Position numbers and translations under genes: made by a program. Below, piece after piece: positions 42,318 through 52,184 of a stretch of DNA of 60,849 nt; the stretch's first letter is position 1, and the number at the start of each line of letters is the position of its first letter. The DNA is from CAZSVI01 sp964610205. Its GTDB lineage: Bacteria > Bacillota > Clostridia > DSM-8532. The notes beneath the pieces are model-generated. The model was not told the origin of the DNA and made no database searches. It saw only the letters and a list, made by a program, of their open reading frames with translations. The stretch covers positions 1-60,849 of the forward strand of contig CAZSVI010000004.1 in the NCBI GenBank assembly GCA_964610205.1, given 5' to 3'.

Positions 42318-43910
42318 TTGCATAGTTTAGTTATACTTGAAGATGATTATATTGTAAGAAAAGCATTGGCAGAAAGTATAGAATGGACAAAGCATGGGTT
42401 TACTGTAAGGGGAATAGCTGAGGATGGTGAAAAAGGCATAGAGTTAATAGACAAATTTCATCCTGATATTATAGTTTCTGATATAAAGATGCCCTTTGTT
42501 GACGGCATAGAGATAGCAAGGTATATAAGGGATACATATCCTGAAAGCCGTGTGGTTCTGCTTACGGGATATGATGAGTTTGAATTTGTACAGGAAGCCT
42601 TAAGGCTCAGGGTTTATGATTACGTTATGAAACCAGTGGAAGATGAGTATCTTCTTAAGGTTTTAAAAAGCGCGGCTGACGACATTAATAATCAGCTAAG
42701 ATTAAAAAAACAGCTTGCCGAAAGCATGCCGGTTCTGCGGCAACTATTTTTATCCCGATTTGTAACCGGAAGAATGAAAAAGGATGATATTCTCAACGAA
42801 CTTCGATTTCATGGTATTCGGTTTGAAGAAGGGCTGTTCTGTGTATATGCAATAAAAGTTGACGGGTGCCAGGATGATTCTCAAAGCAAAAACCTGCCGG
42901 AGAAAAATATTTTAAAGTTAAATATAATAAACACACTAAACGGTATTCTTAAAGAACCGGTACAAGGTCTTGTATTTGATACCGGCATGCGGTTGGTGGT
43001 CATTATAAGATTTACCGGATACAGTAATGAACAGCTTCTGGAGAAATCAATAGAAACAGGAGAAATGATGCTGGATGAAATAAGCCGCAAGCTTAAAACA
43101 ACTGTAACTATAGGTGTTGGCAGGGTATATTACGGATATGACAATATTCCTGTTTCCTATGAAGAATCCCAGGCTGCAGTAGAGTACAGGCATATTTTTG
43201 GGAAAGGCCAGATATTGCATATTGATGATACGGGGTTCCCCACAGTTGGCGGTTTCATGGAGTTCAGGGGCAGGGATAGGAATATCGCCATGAAAGTCAA
43301 GCTTGGACTTGCGAATGACGCAATCAGTATAATAGATGGAATTGAGAAAGAACTGCTATTAAATGTCTATGTTTCTCTTGAGTATTTAAAGTTGGTAGCG
43401 ATTGAAATTACCTTTCACATTTTTAAAGAACTGGAGAATAGCATCTACAATGATGCCGTAAGCGACATCAATTTTTTTACCATATACACTGAATTGAACG
43501 GAGCAGAAACAATTCAGGAGATATTTATGATTATAAAGGAGATAATAAATGGATTTGCGTCTTATGTGAACAATCAGAGGGGAAAATTGCAAAAATCCAT
43601 TACTGAAGAGGCAGTTAAATATGTCGCGCAAAATTTTTCAAAAGAAAACCTTTCTTTAAAGGATATCTCTTCCCATGTACATATCAATCCAACATATTTC
43701 AGCATGATTTTCAAAAAAGAAAAAGGTATTAATTTTTCTGAGTACCTGTTCGAGTATAGAATGCATAAGGCCATGGAAATTATCAGAAACAGCGATAAAA
43801 AGATCTACGAGGTTGGGGAAGAGGTAGGATACAGTAATTCCCAGTATTTTAGTGTCTGCTTTAAAAAATTTACGGGGATGAGTCCTCTTGAATACAGAAA
43901 ACTTCTTTGA
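42318..43910 (+). CDS. YesN-type response regulator, AraC DNA-binding output
   Basis: 530 residues. The receiver domain (about 1-120) has DIIVSDIKMPFVDGIEIA (phospho-acceptor Asp) and a conserved Lys in YDYVMKPVEDEY. A middle region of unknown fold is followed by a C-terminal AraC/HTH_18 pair (about 430-530: LKDISSHVHINPTYFSMIFKKEKGINFSEYL; VGYSNSQYFSVCFKKFTGMSP). Start is TTG at 42318, with AGGGGG 8 nt upstream. Probably activates the sugar permease operon behind it. Confidence 0.92.
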   Translation: MHSLVILEDDYIVRKALAESIEWTKHGFTVRGIAEDGEKGIELIDKFHPDIIVSDIKMPFVDGIEIARYIRDTYPESRVVLLTGYDEFEFVQEALRLRVYDYVMKPVEDEYLLKVLKSAADDINNQLRLKKQLAESMPVLRQLFLSRFVTGRMKKDDILNELRFHGIRFEEGLFCVYAIKVDGCQDDSQSKNLPEKNILKLNIINTLNGILKEPVQGLVFDTGMRLVVIIRFTGYSNEQLLEKSIETGEMMLDEISRKLKTTVTIGVGRVYYGYDNIPVSYEESQAAVEYRHIFGKGQILHIDDTGFPTVGGFMEFRGRDRNIAMKVKLGLANDAISIIDGIEKELLLNVYVSLEYLKLVAIEITFHIFKELENSIYNDAVSDINFFTIYTELNGAETIQEIFMIIKEIINGFASYVNNQRGKLQKSITEEAVKYVAQNFSKENLSLKDISSHVHINPTYFSMIFKKEKGINFSEYLFEYRMHKAMEIIRNSDKKIYEVGEEVGYSNSQYFSVCFKKFTGMSPLEYRKLL

Positions 43911-44053
43911 TTTTTTTGTTTTTATCAGTTCAACAGAAATTATCAAACAAATATCAGAACAGATTCAATTTTTATTTCGTGTGAAAATGATAGAATTTTA
44001 TAAGGAAGCTGATACATTAAAAATATATTCATTACTGCTAATAAGGAGGCATC

Positions 44054-44968
44054 ATGTTTTCAGTGAATACTGATCTGCGAAAAAAATTCAATTTTAAGAA
44101 GTTTGTTCCTTATATATTTTTAATGCCTGCCGTTATGTTAATTATGATATTTCTTTTCTATCCCATGGGTAGTGTCTTCTACTATAGTCTATTTAAATAT
44201 AATTTAGCCAAGCCATATGCAAATGGCTTTTACGGACTGGGTAATTTCATTGAAATATTTACAAAAGACAAAGTATTCTATAAAACCCTTTGGGTGACGA
44301 TAAAATGGGTATTAAGTACGGTGTCTGTTCAGTTAATTATTGGTCTTATAATATCAAATGTGTTAAATCAAAAATTGAAGTGCAGGGGATTTTTCAGAGC
44401 CGCAACATTTCTGCCATGGGCTGTGTCCGGAATTATAACATCAATGCTTTGGTCTCTAATTTATAATGAACACATGGGGCTGCTTAATACAGTTTTATTG
44501 AATCTGGGAATTATCGAAAAGGGTGTGGCTTGGACATCGTCGATAGATACAATATTCGGGGCGATAGTAGTTGCTGAAATATGGAGGGGTTTTCCGTTTT
44601 TTGTAATTATACTTCTGGCTTCACTCCAGAACATTCCGGAAAGCATTTATGAATCATGTAAGGTAGACGGTGCAGGAAAATTAAGTACATTTTTATATAT
44701 AACGCTTCCGCATCTAAAGCAGACTATAATTTTCGGAACCATACTCCGAGGCGTATGGGAGTTTAACAATATTGATGTAATATATGCCATAACAGGCGGC
44801 GGTCCGGCAAATATGACAACGACACTGTCCATGTACATGCTCAATCAGGGTATCAGGGCAAACAATTTCGGGTACGCAGCCGCATTAACAGTAATTGTAT
44901 CGGTAATTCTAATGATACTGATATATTTTTACATGAAAGTAATGGGATACTCAGAGGAGGAGATGTAA
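44054..44968 (+). CDS. Carbohydrate ABC transporter permease (CUT1, MalF/UgpA-like)
   Basis: 304 residues with six predicted membrane helices (first at about 20-45). The EAA loop facing the ATPase reads PESIYESCKVDGAGKLSTFLYITLPHLK. Works with the permease and lipoprotein that follow. Its stop is immediately followed by the next ATG with no spacer. AGGAGG precedes the start. Confidence 0.93.
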   Translation: MFSVNTDLRKKFNFKKFVPYIFLMPAVMLIMIFLFYPMGSVFYYSLFKYNLAKPYANGFYGLGNFIEIFTKDKVFYKTLWVTIKWVLSTVSVQLIIGLIISNVLNQKLKCRGFFRAATFLPWAVSGIITSMLWSLIYNEHMGLLNTVLLNLGIIEKGVAWTSSIDTIFGAIVVAEIWRGFPFFVIILLASLQNIPESIYESCKVDGAGKLSTFLYITLPHLKQTIIFGTILRGVWEFNNIDVIYAITGGGPANMTTTLSMYMLNQGIRANNFGYAAALTVIVSVILMILIYFYMKVMGYSEEEM

Positions 44969-45808
44969 ATGACAAAAGCACGAAAGATACTGGAAAACAT
45001 ATTCAGCAGACATATATTCCTCCTGCTTACCATGTTGTTTGTATTCATGCCGATTTACTGGGCATTGGTTATTTCGCTCAAGCATGAAAAGGATATAATG
45101 CAAAAACCTGTCAAGCTTCTGCCCGACCCCGCTACCTGGGAGAATTACCAATTCGTATGGAACAAAACCGGTTTTTCTAAATATTTCATTAATACTATTT
45201 TTGTATCAGGATTATCAGCTATAGTAATTGTAATATTTGCTGTACTTGTTGCGTACGGGCTGAGCAGATTCAGATTTAAAGGCAAAAAGTCGTTCATGTT
45301 GATATTTCTTGCTACACAGTTGGTTCCATACAACATGCTGATTATACCGCTGTTTTTAATATACAAAAATATGGGGATTATCGGTTCTTTGACTACATTG
45401 ATAATAACTTATACAACAGTACTTCTGCCATTTAATTCTGTTCTTATGAAAAGTTTTGTAGACGGTATTCCAATTGAAATGGAAGAGGCTGCCATGATTG
45501 ATGGCTGTAACAGAATGGGGGTGATTTTCAGGATTGTTCTGCCCATATTGGTGCCGGGATTGGTTGCCATTGGTTCGTTTGCTTTCTTATCAAGCTGGAA
45601 CGAATATATTTTCCCGGTGATGTTCATAAACAACAAGGAAAATTTTGTAGTATCCGTTGGACTCAATTTCATGATTGGGCAGAATGTACTTATGTACGGC
45701 CCACTTGCCGCAGGGAGCATTATTGCGTTATCAGTACCTATTATGATCTTCGCATATATTCAGAAGTTCCTTGTTCATGGATTGAGTGCAGGTGCGGTAA
45801 AAGGTTGA
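44969..45808 (+). CDS. Carbohydrate ABC transporter permease (CUT1, MalG/UgpE-like)
   Basis: 279 residues, six membrane helices. The EAA motif is PIEMEEAAMIDGCNRMGVIFRIVLPILVPG. Adjacent to the first permease with zero spacing. No ATPase gene is present in the cluster; importers of this type commonly share an MsmX/UgpC-like ATPase encoded elsewhere. Confidence 0.93.
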   Translation: MTKARKILENIFSRHIFLLLTMLFVFMPIYWALVISLKHEKDIMQKPVKLLPDPATWENYQFVWNKTGFSKYFINTIFVSGLSAIVIVIFAVLVAYGLSRFRFKGKKSFMLIFLATQLVPYNMLIIPLFLIYKNMGIIGSLTTLIITYTTVLLPFNSVLMKSFVDGIPIEMEEAAMIDGCNRMGVIFRIVLPILVPGLVAIGSFAFLSSWNEYIFPVMFINNKENFVVSVGLNFMIGQNVLMYGPLAAGSIIALSVPIMIFAYIQKFLVHGLSAGAVKG

Positions 45809-45895
45809 TTTTTATTTGAGTTATCAAAAAGCTGCTGTGGGGGGTATTTTGAATTTAAACTAATGCGGTCAAGTGACAAGAAGGAGGAAAGAGTT

Positions 45896-47239
45896 ATGAC
45901 AAGAAAACTTTTATGTTTGCTGCTTACAGTTTTATTAGTATTGGCGCTTACGCTGTCCGGCTGTGACGTCAAAGGCTCAAACCAAACACAGAAGACTGAT
46001 GGAACGCAAAAAACCAGCGGTGAAGAAAAAATTAAACTGGATCTCTGGAACTGTGATTCCGCTCCGATGTATACTGATTTGTTTGAAGAAATACTTGGAA
46101 ACTACATGGATGAAAACCCAAATATTGTAGTTGAGTATACGGGCATACCATGGGATACATCAAAGCAAAAATTCGATACCTCAATTGCTACAAACACTGC
46201 TCCAGACCTTGCATATATTGTACATTCATGGGTATCCAGCTTTGCCGGGATGGGCGGATTAGTTCCCCTGGACAACTATTTCAACAATTGGGCGGCAAAA
46301 GATGAGTATGACTTAAGATTTTTTGACCTTGATTATCTTATTCTGGATGGAGTCAGATATTCTGTTCCTTGCGAAATGCTTTATCCGGTAATATGGTACA
46401 GACCCGATCTGTATGCGGAAAAAAATCTATCTGTTCCCCAGGATTTTGATGAATTCTTTGCAAACATTGAAAAACTAACTGATAAAAGTAAAGATCAATA
46501 TGGGTTTACCATCAGAGGCGGCGGTGGAAGCACGATGATGTTTGAAGCATTTTTAATTTCCTACATCGGTGCGGACAGCTATTTTGATGAGAACGGACAG
46601 TGCATAATTGATTCACCAGAGGGCATTGAAGGCATGAAAAGGTTTGTGGGCATGTATAACAAATATACACCTGAAAGCGATATAACGAATGGTTATAAGG
46701 AAATGGTTGCTGTTTTTGGCAGCGGTACTGCAGCTTCAGTTATGCATAATCTGACATCCTTGCCAATGCATAAGGAAAATCTTGGTGACGGGAACTTCTC
46801 AACATACACATTCCCAAAAGCTAAAAATGGAAAACAGGTTGTTTGTATGTGCGCTGTAGCAGGTACTGCCGGTTATTCGATATTCAAGTCTTCTAAAAAC
46901 CCTGATGCAGCATGGGATTTGATAGATTTTCTTATAAATAGGGAGAATAACTATAAATGGTGCAGTACGCTGGGGGTTCTTCCAATTAATAAAGGTGTTC
47001 TTGAGGAAGACTTGTTTACCAACGATTTAATATTCAGAAATGCAAAAGAAGTACTGGAGAATGAGAATATTACAATAACACTTTCACCGCTTTACCTGTC
47101 TGATTTTGACGCAATTCACGTGAATCTTTTGGAGCCGGCTTTCCAGGAAGTATTAACAGGTAAAAAGAGCGCAGAAGAATTCCTTCATGAATGGGCGGAA
47201 GCATTTGAAAAAGCGGAACAGGAATTTAGAAACAAATAG
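45896..47239 (+). CDS. Extracellular sugar-binding lipoprotein
   Basis: 447 residues. A signal peptide (RKLLCLLLTVLLVLALTLSG) ends in the lipobox LSGC with the acyl-Cys at residue 23, followed by a Thr/Gln/Lys-rich spacer and a type-1 solute-binding fold (LDLWNCDSAPMYTDLFEEI; AWDLIDFLINRENNYKWCSTLGVLPINK). Start at 45896 chosen from GGAGG 8 nt upstream and the complete signal peptide; an ATG 33 nt earlier is unlikely. Third gene of the importer operon. Ligand not deducible. Confidence 0.93.
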   Translation: MTRKLLCLLLTVLLVLALTLSGCDVKGSNQTQKTDGTQKTSGEEKIKLDLWNCDSAPMYTDLFEEILGNYMDENPNIVVEYTGIPWDTSKQKFDTSIATNTAPDLAYIVHSWVSSFAGMGGLVPLDNYFNNWAAKDEYDLRFFDLDYLILDGVRYSVPCEMLYPVIWYRPDLYAEKNLSVPQDFDEFFANIEKLTDKSKDQYGFTIRGGGGSTMMFEAFLISYIGADSYFDENGQCIIDSPEGIEGMKRFVGMYNKYTPESDITNGYKEMVAVFGSGTAASVMHNLTSLPMHKENLGDGNFSTYTFPKAKNGKQVVCMCAVAGTAGYSIFKSSKNPDAAWDLIDFLINRENNYKWCSTLGVLPINKGVLEEDLFTNDLIFRNAKEVLENENITITLSPLYLSDFDAIHVNLLEPAFQEVLTGKKSAEEFLHEWAEAFEKAEQEFRNK

Positions 47240-47354
47240 GAATAAGACATTATCAATAAATACCTGCAGTGGATTTCTCCAAATCAGATATTTCATTAAG
47301 ACCGCAAGTGAAATATCAACAGAATTAAAATGGATTATTATTAATCTGTTACCT

Positions 47355-47394
47355 AAGTATAAGGCGATACTTAAATGTATGGCCTTATACTTTT
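47355..47394. terminator. Hairpin terminator between convergent importer and AraC genes
   Basis: AAGTATAAGGC (47355-47365) pairs perfectly with GCCTTATACTT (47382-47392); an inner ATAC/GTAT pair extends it. A short T-run follows on plus. It lies between the lipoprotein gene and the convergent AraC gene. Confidence 0.65.
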
Positions 47395-47406
47395 ATATCA
47401 AGTATT

Positions 47407-48312
47407 TTAATAGTGTTTGGAGAAATATTTTCTATACATACTGGCGCTTAATCCCACTTTCTTTTTAAAAATATCCTGGAAGTTTCTTAGCGAAACATAT
47501 CCAACTTCACCGGAGATTTTCTCAATAGACATATCCGAATGCTTAAGCAGATCCTTAGCTACTTCTATCCTTGTATCAAGCAATTTTTGTTTGAAAGTGG
47601 TATTATAAAGTTTTTTTATTACCCTGTTTAACTGGCTTTTACTTAAATTTAAAGAACTTGCCAGATCATCCATTGTAAGATTAGAGTAATAATTGTCAAA
47701 AAAACTTTCTATTATATTGCTGCGAAGCTCATCTTTCACCTTTAGTGGCATTTTCTGAATTTGTTCAGTTCCCGGAGAAATTGCTCTGACAATATCAGCA
47801 ATTACTAATGTGAAGTAGCCTTGGATTTTCGTATAATAACATTTTGATTGGTTTTCCAGTTCATTATATATCATTCTAAGCAGCGGAACAGAGTTGAAAA
47901 CATCCTCCGAACTGAAAAAAGTCATGTCGGAAAAGGCATTATCGATAATTCTTGTGTCTATGTCTGAAAAAATAAAGGTGCAGGAAGGATCCCGGAATCT
48001 ATCATATTGAAATTTTATATGAAATTTCTTAACAGGGTTATTCGTATTGACTGAAATAGCGTGGTAAATCGCCGGCCCGATTAAATAATAATTACCGGGA
48101 ACAAGATCAATCTCTTTGTTCAAAACATGCAGGGTACCGCTTCCGCCCGTAATAAAGTGAACTTCATATGACGAATGGTTATGGCGTTGTGTATCCTGTT
48201 CGGGTGAAACTCCAAAAAAACCCTTGTCCAGCATTATATTAAATAAAAAACGTCCAATCGGAACCTTAATGTCAAGTTCTTCAACTATCTCTGATAACTT
48301 TTCGTTGCTCAT
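47407..48312 (-). CDS. AraC family transcriptional regulator with cupin sensor
   Basis: 301 residues. The N-terminal cupin-like ligand domain (RHNHSSYEVHFITGGSGTLHVL) is followed by a C-terminal double HTH (MDDLASSLNLSKSQLNRVIKKLYNTTFKQKLLDTRI; EKISGEVGYVSLRNFQDIFKKKVGLSASMYRKYF). AAAGGGG lies before the ATG. Divergent from the cupin-amidohydrolase operon, so that 155-bp gap probably carries its targets. Confidence 0.9.
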   Translation of the reverse strand: MSNEKLSEIVEELDIKVPIGRFLFNIMLDKGFFGVSPEQDTQRHNHSSYEVHFITGGSGTLHVLNKEIDLVPGNYYLIGPAIYHAISVNTNNPVKKFHIKFQYDRFRDPSCTFIFSDIDTRIIDNAFSDMTFFSSEDVFNSVPLLRMIYNELENQSKCYYTKIQGYFTLVIADIVRAISPGTEQIQKMPLKVKDELRSNIIESFFDNYYSNLTMDDLASSLNLSKSQLNRVIKKLYNTTFKQKLLDTRIEVAKDLLKHSDMSIEKISGEVGYVSLRNFQDIFKKKVGLSASMYRKYFSKHY

Positions 48313-48467
48313 TGCGATTCACCCCTTTGTTCACAATTTGGATGATGATAAAACAAGTCGTTTTTGCGAAAATGATGATGCTATTAAGCGTTAAATATCC
48401 TCTTTAACCACGTTATAATAAGTATATCACAAAATATTAATCAATAAAATTTCAGGAGGGTATTATT

Positions 48468-48806
48468 ATGATTAGACCATTTGTAAAAAAATTATCTGAA
48501 GCAGAAGGCTATGCAGAGGGAAATGCAACATATCTGGCTGTTGATGAGGCCGAAACAATTTCAAGCAATTACATCAGAATTAAAAAGGGTGAAGTTACGG
48601 AGTTGGGCAACCATCCGGACGAAGAGGAGGTTTACATTGTCCTGGGCGGAAGAGCAAAACTAAAGCTGGGAGATAAAATATATGAAGCAGAAAAAGGCAA
48701 TGTTATCTACATCCCCAGAAGCACAGACCATCAGTCAACCTGTATTTCAGACGAAGACTACGAGTTTATATGTGTGGCAAACTGGCCTGACAAATGTCCG
48801 GAATAA
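48468..48806 (+). CDS. Small cupin-domain protein
   Basis: 112 residues, a single RmlC-like cupin: GNHPDEEEVYIVLGGRAKLKLGDKIYEAEKGNVIYIPRSTDHQS. Metal-binding His/Glu are partly present. Such small cupins act as isomerases, epimerases or sugar-binding proteins; no specific reaction can be assigned. AGGAGG precedes the ATG. First gene of an operon with an amidohydrolase 21 bp downstream. Confidence 0.82.
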   Translation: MIRPFVKKLSEAEGYAEGNATYLAVDEAETISSNYIRIKKGEVTELGNHPDEEEVYIVLGGRAKLKLGDKIYEAEKGNVIYIPRSTDHQSTCISDEDYEFICVANWPDKCPE

Positions 48807-48827
48807 TTTAAGAAAGGAAGTGGAAAC

Positions 48828-49700
48828 ATGATAATTGATTGCCATTCACATGCGGAATATCTTGGATATACACTAGACAAGGCTTTGGAAAATATGGACA
48901 AATACAATATTGACAAAGCTTGGCTGCTGACACTTGAAACATTGGAATCGGAATTCGATCCATTTTTGTATCACTGTAGTACCTTTGGCAACAAAGAAGA
49001 AGGCTCTCTACCTTTCTCAGCAGCTTTGAAGTGGTATGAAAAGGCTCCCGACAGATTTATACTCGGATATGGCATTGACCCCAGAAGACCAGAAGCAATT
49101 GACCGGTTGAAGGCAGCCATGGATCTATTTAACGTCAGAGTATATGGGGAAATCATGTTAAGAATGACATATGATAATCCTGATGCTATCAGAATGTTCA
49201 GATTCTGTGGAGAAAAAGGCCTTCCTGTTATTGTTGAAGTCATGTACCCTTATCAGAATGAAGGCGGCAGATATCCACGGCCTGACTGGTGGTATGGCGG
49301 ATCTATGGATGCATACGAACGTGCCATAGCAGCTTGCCCCGAAACAATCTTCTTCGGCCACGGGCCTGGTGTTTGGAGCCATATTTCAGGAGACGACAAA
49401 TATCTGACAGAAACATACCCTGAAGGCGAAATATTACCTGCCGGCAAGCTTATTGAAATGATGCAAAAATATAATAATTTCTATTGCGATTTATCGGCAA
49501 ATTCAGGTTTGAATGCATTAAAAAGGGATGCAAAGTTTTCAAGACAATTTATTCTGGAGTTCCAGGATAGAATGGTTTACGGGCGAGATAATTTTTCCAA
49601 CAACTTGCAGGATTTTTTAAACAGTCTTGAACTGCCGGATGACGTTTTAGACAAGATATACTATAAAAATGCACTTAGGCTGATTCCTTTGGACAAATAG
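48828..49700 (+). CDS. Amidohydrolase family 2 protein
   Basis: 290 residues, TIM-barrel metal hydrolase (PF04909-like). IIDCHSHAEYLG carries the N-terminal HxH metal pair, EVMYPYQNEGG and FFGHGPGVWSH the later His, and MVYGRDNFSNN the barrel-end Asp. A C-terminal DKIYYKNALRLIPL matches the family ending. Members hydrolyse lactones or decarboxylate ring acids; next to sugar genes a lactonase or cyclitol role is possible. Confidence 0.85.
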   Translation: MIIDCHSHAEYLGYTLDKALENMDKYNIDKAWLLTLETLESEFDPFLYHCSTFGNKEEGSLPFSAALKWYEKAPDRFILGYGIDPRRPEAIDRLKAAMDLFNVRVYGEIMLRMTYDNPDAIRMFRFCGEKGLPVIVEVMYPYQNEGGRYPRPDWWYGGSMDAYERAIAACPETIFFGHGPGVWSHISGDDKYLTETYPEGEILPAGKLIEMMQKYNNFYCDLSANSGLNALKRDAKFSRQFILEFQDRMVYGRDNFSNNLQDFLNSLELPDDVLDKIYYKNALRLIPLDK

Positions 49701-49708
49701 AAGATTGT

Positions 49709-49749
49709 GTTTAGCCGTAAGGGAGATAAGCATCCACTTACGGCTAAAC
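49709..49749. other. 13-bp perfect hairpin between amidohydrolase and aminotransferase genes
   Basis: GTTTAGCCGTAAG (49709-49721) pairs with CTTACGGCTAAAC (49737-49749). No strong T-run follows, so it may be a weak terminator or mRNA-processing stem that sets different expression for the downstream genes. Confidence 0.6.
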
Positions 49750-49867
49750 CATAATTGAACTAATGATGGCAAGAGAGGATGTGTTTTTTCCGCATGCAGT
49801 CAAAAGGTTATTTAAAGGTGGTTTAAAACATCGTTCAGCTTGTTAAATAAGGAGTGATATTAAAACT

Positions 49868-51136
49868 ATGAAAAATAATAAAAACACAGGTACCGTGTTA
49901 AATGAAAGATGCTCCTTTCCAAGTAAATTGCTCGGCGCTTCATTAATCGGCGAAGAGGAACTGAAAGAACTGGAGGATGTAGTTTCTCAGAAAAGCCCAT
50001 TCAGGTTTTATGGAATAGGAAATCCCAGAAAGGTAAGAGAGTTTGAAAAAAATGTTAACAGCTATTTTAGTGTAAAATATTCTCTTGCGGTTTCAAGTGG
50101 ATCTGCTGCTCTTCTTTGTGCAACAGCAGCTTTAGGCATTGGCCCGGAGGATGAAGTCATAATGCCCGGATTCAGCTGGTATTCCGATTTTTATTCAATT
50201 GCTCTCGCGGGAGCCTTACCAGTGTTTGCGGATATTGATGAATCTATGAACATAAATCCTGAGGATTTTGAAAGGAAAATAACAAACAGAACAAAAGCTG
50301 TTATCGTTATACATTATCAGGGCGGACCCGCAAATATGGATGAAATATTGTCTATTGCAGGTAAGCATAATATAAAGGTTATTGAGGATTGCGCCCAGGC
50401 CTTTGGTGGGCAATACAAGGGAAAATTTCTTGGAACAATGGGAGATATAGCCATAGCAAGCTTTCAGAATAACAAAATGATTACATGCGGTGAAGGCGGT
50501 ATATTATATACAAATAACGAAGAATACTTTGTCAGGGCTGTAAGATACCATGACTTGGGTTTTGTAAGGCCTGCGTTTTTAGAACAGCTTGAAAATAAAG
50601 AACTTGCCGATCAAAGCAAAAGTTTTGCAGGCAGTCAATTCAGGATGAGTGAACTTCAAGGGGCGTTTATTCTTGCACAGTTTAAAAAGCTGCCGATGAT
50701 AATTACAGAATGCAGAAAAAAACACCAAAAAATCAGGAATTTTATCAGCGAAAGCAAGAATTTATCTGTAAGACCATATATTGAAGGAGATTGTGGAATA
50801 ACCTTATTTATTAAGCTTGCCTCCAAAAGTGAAGCAGATACATTCGCAAAACTGCTGGAAGAAAGCGATATACCAGCAGGGCCTTCATCATTCTGTACAA
50901 ACATCGCGGGAAACTGTCCTATTAGCACAAAGAAAATGGCACATGAAAGTATTCCGCCTTTTGGGAAAGGTTTCTCAGGTGAAAAAATAAACTACAATGC
51001 AAATAATGACTGCCCGTATACCAGCTCAATTGCCGGGAGTTATGTGGCAATTGGGATTGGCCCGCTTTACACCGATGAAAATATAGATTATATAATTTCA
51101 GCAATTGGAAAAGCAGAAAAGAAAATCTTCAGATAG
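49868..51136 (+). CDS. DegT/DnrJ/EryC1 family PLP aminotransferase
   Basis: 422 residues, fold-type I sugar aminotransferase. SSGSAALLCATAALGIGPEDEVIMPGFSWYSD is the PLP phosphate pocket and VIEDCAQAFGGQYKGKFLGTMGDIAIASFQNNKMITCGEGG holds the catalytic Lys in NNKM before CGEGG. This family aminates keto sugars or inososes. Together with the Gfo/Idh gene 22 bp downstream it resembles NtdA/NtdC (kanosamine) or inosose amination pairs. GGAG lies 13 nt before the ATG, which is long. Confidence 0.88.
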   Translation: MKNNKNTGTVLNERCSFPSKLLGASLIGEEELKELEDVVSQKSPFRFYGIGNPRKVREFEKNVNSYFSVKYSLAVSSGSAALLCATAALGIGPEDEVIMPGFSWYSDFYSIALAGALPVFADIDESMNINPEDFERKITNRTKAVIVIHYQGGPANMDEILSIAGKHNIKVIEDCAQAFGGQYKGKFLGTMGDIAIASFQNNKMITCGEGGILYTNNEEYFVRAVRYHDLGFVRPAFLEQLENKELADQSKSFAGSQFRMSELQGAFILAQFKKLPMIITECRKKHQKIRNFISESKNLSVRPYIEGDCGITLFIKLASKSEADTFAKLLEESDIPAGPSSFCTNIAGNCPISTKKMAHESIPPFGKGFSGEKINYNANNDCPYTSSIAGSYVAIGIGPLYTDENIDYIISAIGKAEKKIFR

Positions 51137-51158
51137 ACCAGAGTGGAGGTGTGATTTG

Positions 51159-52184
51159 ATGGTGAAAGAGTATGGATTCGGTATAATAGGTACAGGTATG
51201 ATTGGCAGGCTTCATGCAGAAGCAATATCTAATATAGAAAACGCGGGACTTGTAGCGGTATTTGATAAAAATTATAAAAGCTCATGCAGACTGGCGGAAA
51301 GTTTAAAGTGTAAAGCATTTTCTGACATGGGGGAATTTCTTGATTATAAGGAAATAGATATTGTTACCATTTGCACACCAAGCGGAACCCATAGTGAAAT
51401 CGCGGTTAAGGCAGCTAATGCCGGAAAGCATCTCCTCATTGAGAAGCCTATTGATATAACCCCTGAAAAAGCGGAGGAAATTATTTCGGCTTGTTCCAGG
51501 AATAAAGTAAAGTGCTCGGTTATATCCCAGCATCGTTTTGATGATTCCATAATAATGGTCAAAAAGGCAATAGAGGAAAAAAGGTTCGGGAGAGTATACT
51601 TTGGTTCATGCTGTACAAAATGGTACCGCCGAGAAGAATATTATAAATCGTCAGGTTGGAGGGGAACCTGGTTGTATGATGGGGGCGGAGCCCTTATGAA
51701 CCAGTCTATACACTATATTGATTTACTTCTTTATATAATGGGAGATGTAAAGGAGGTCTATGGAAACTGTGCGGCATTATTACATAATATAGAGGTGGAG
51801 GATACAGGAATTGCGGTTATAAAATTCAAAAACGGGGCTTTAGGAATGATAGAAGGAACCACAGCCGCATACCCCGGGCTTTATACCAGACTTGAGATAC
51901 ATGCGGAAAAAGGTACGGTAATCATAGAGAATGACAGAATAAAATACTGGAACATTAAGGGGGAGGAAAATATACATATTTCTGAAGGAACAACGGATGA
52001 CACAGGCGCGAATGTTCCTGACGGGATCTCATCAAAGCCCCATATGAAGCAGTTTAAGAATTTTATTGACGCATTGCGAAATGATGCAAACCCGCTTATA
52101 AGTGGTGAGGAGGGTAAAAGAACCATTGAATTGATATTGGCTATATATGAATCGTCACAAAAGGGTGCTCCGGTATTTTTATAA
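51159..52184 (+). CDS. Gfo/Idh/MocA family oxidoreductase
   Basis: 341 residues. The Rossmann motif GFGIIGTGMIGRLHAEAI is followed by CTPSGTHSEIAVKAANAGKHLLIEKPIDI (EKP Lys) and DGGGALMNQSIHYIDLLLYIMGD in the substrate domain. Start at 51159 follows GGAGG and gives MVKEYGFGIIGTG; an in-frame ATG at 51105 lies inside the aminotransferase gene. Probably oxidises a sugar or cyclitol to the keto form that the aminotransferase uses. Confidence 0.9.
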   Translation: MVKEYGFGIIGTGMIGRLHAEAISNIENAGLVAVFDKNYKSSCRLAESLKCKAFSDMGEFLDYKEIDIVTICTPSGTHSEIAVKAANAGKHLLIEKPIDITPEKAEEIISACSRNKVKCSVISQHRFDDSIIMVKKAIEEKRFGRVYFGSCCTKWYRREEYYKSSGWRGTWLYDGGGALMNQSIHYIDLLLYIMGDVKEVYGNCAALLHNIEVEDTGIAVIKFKNGALGMIEGTTAAYPGLYTRLEIHAEKGTVIIENDRIKYWNIKGEENIHISEGTTDDTGANVPDGISSKPHMKQFKNFIDALRNDANPLISGEEGKRTIELILAIYESSQKGAPVFL

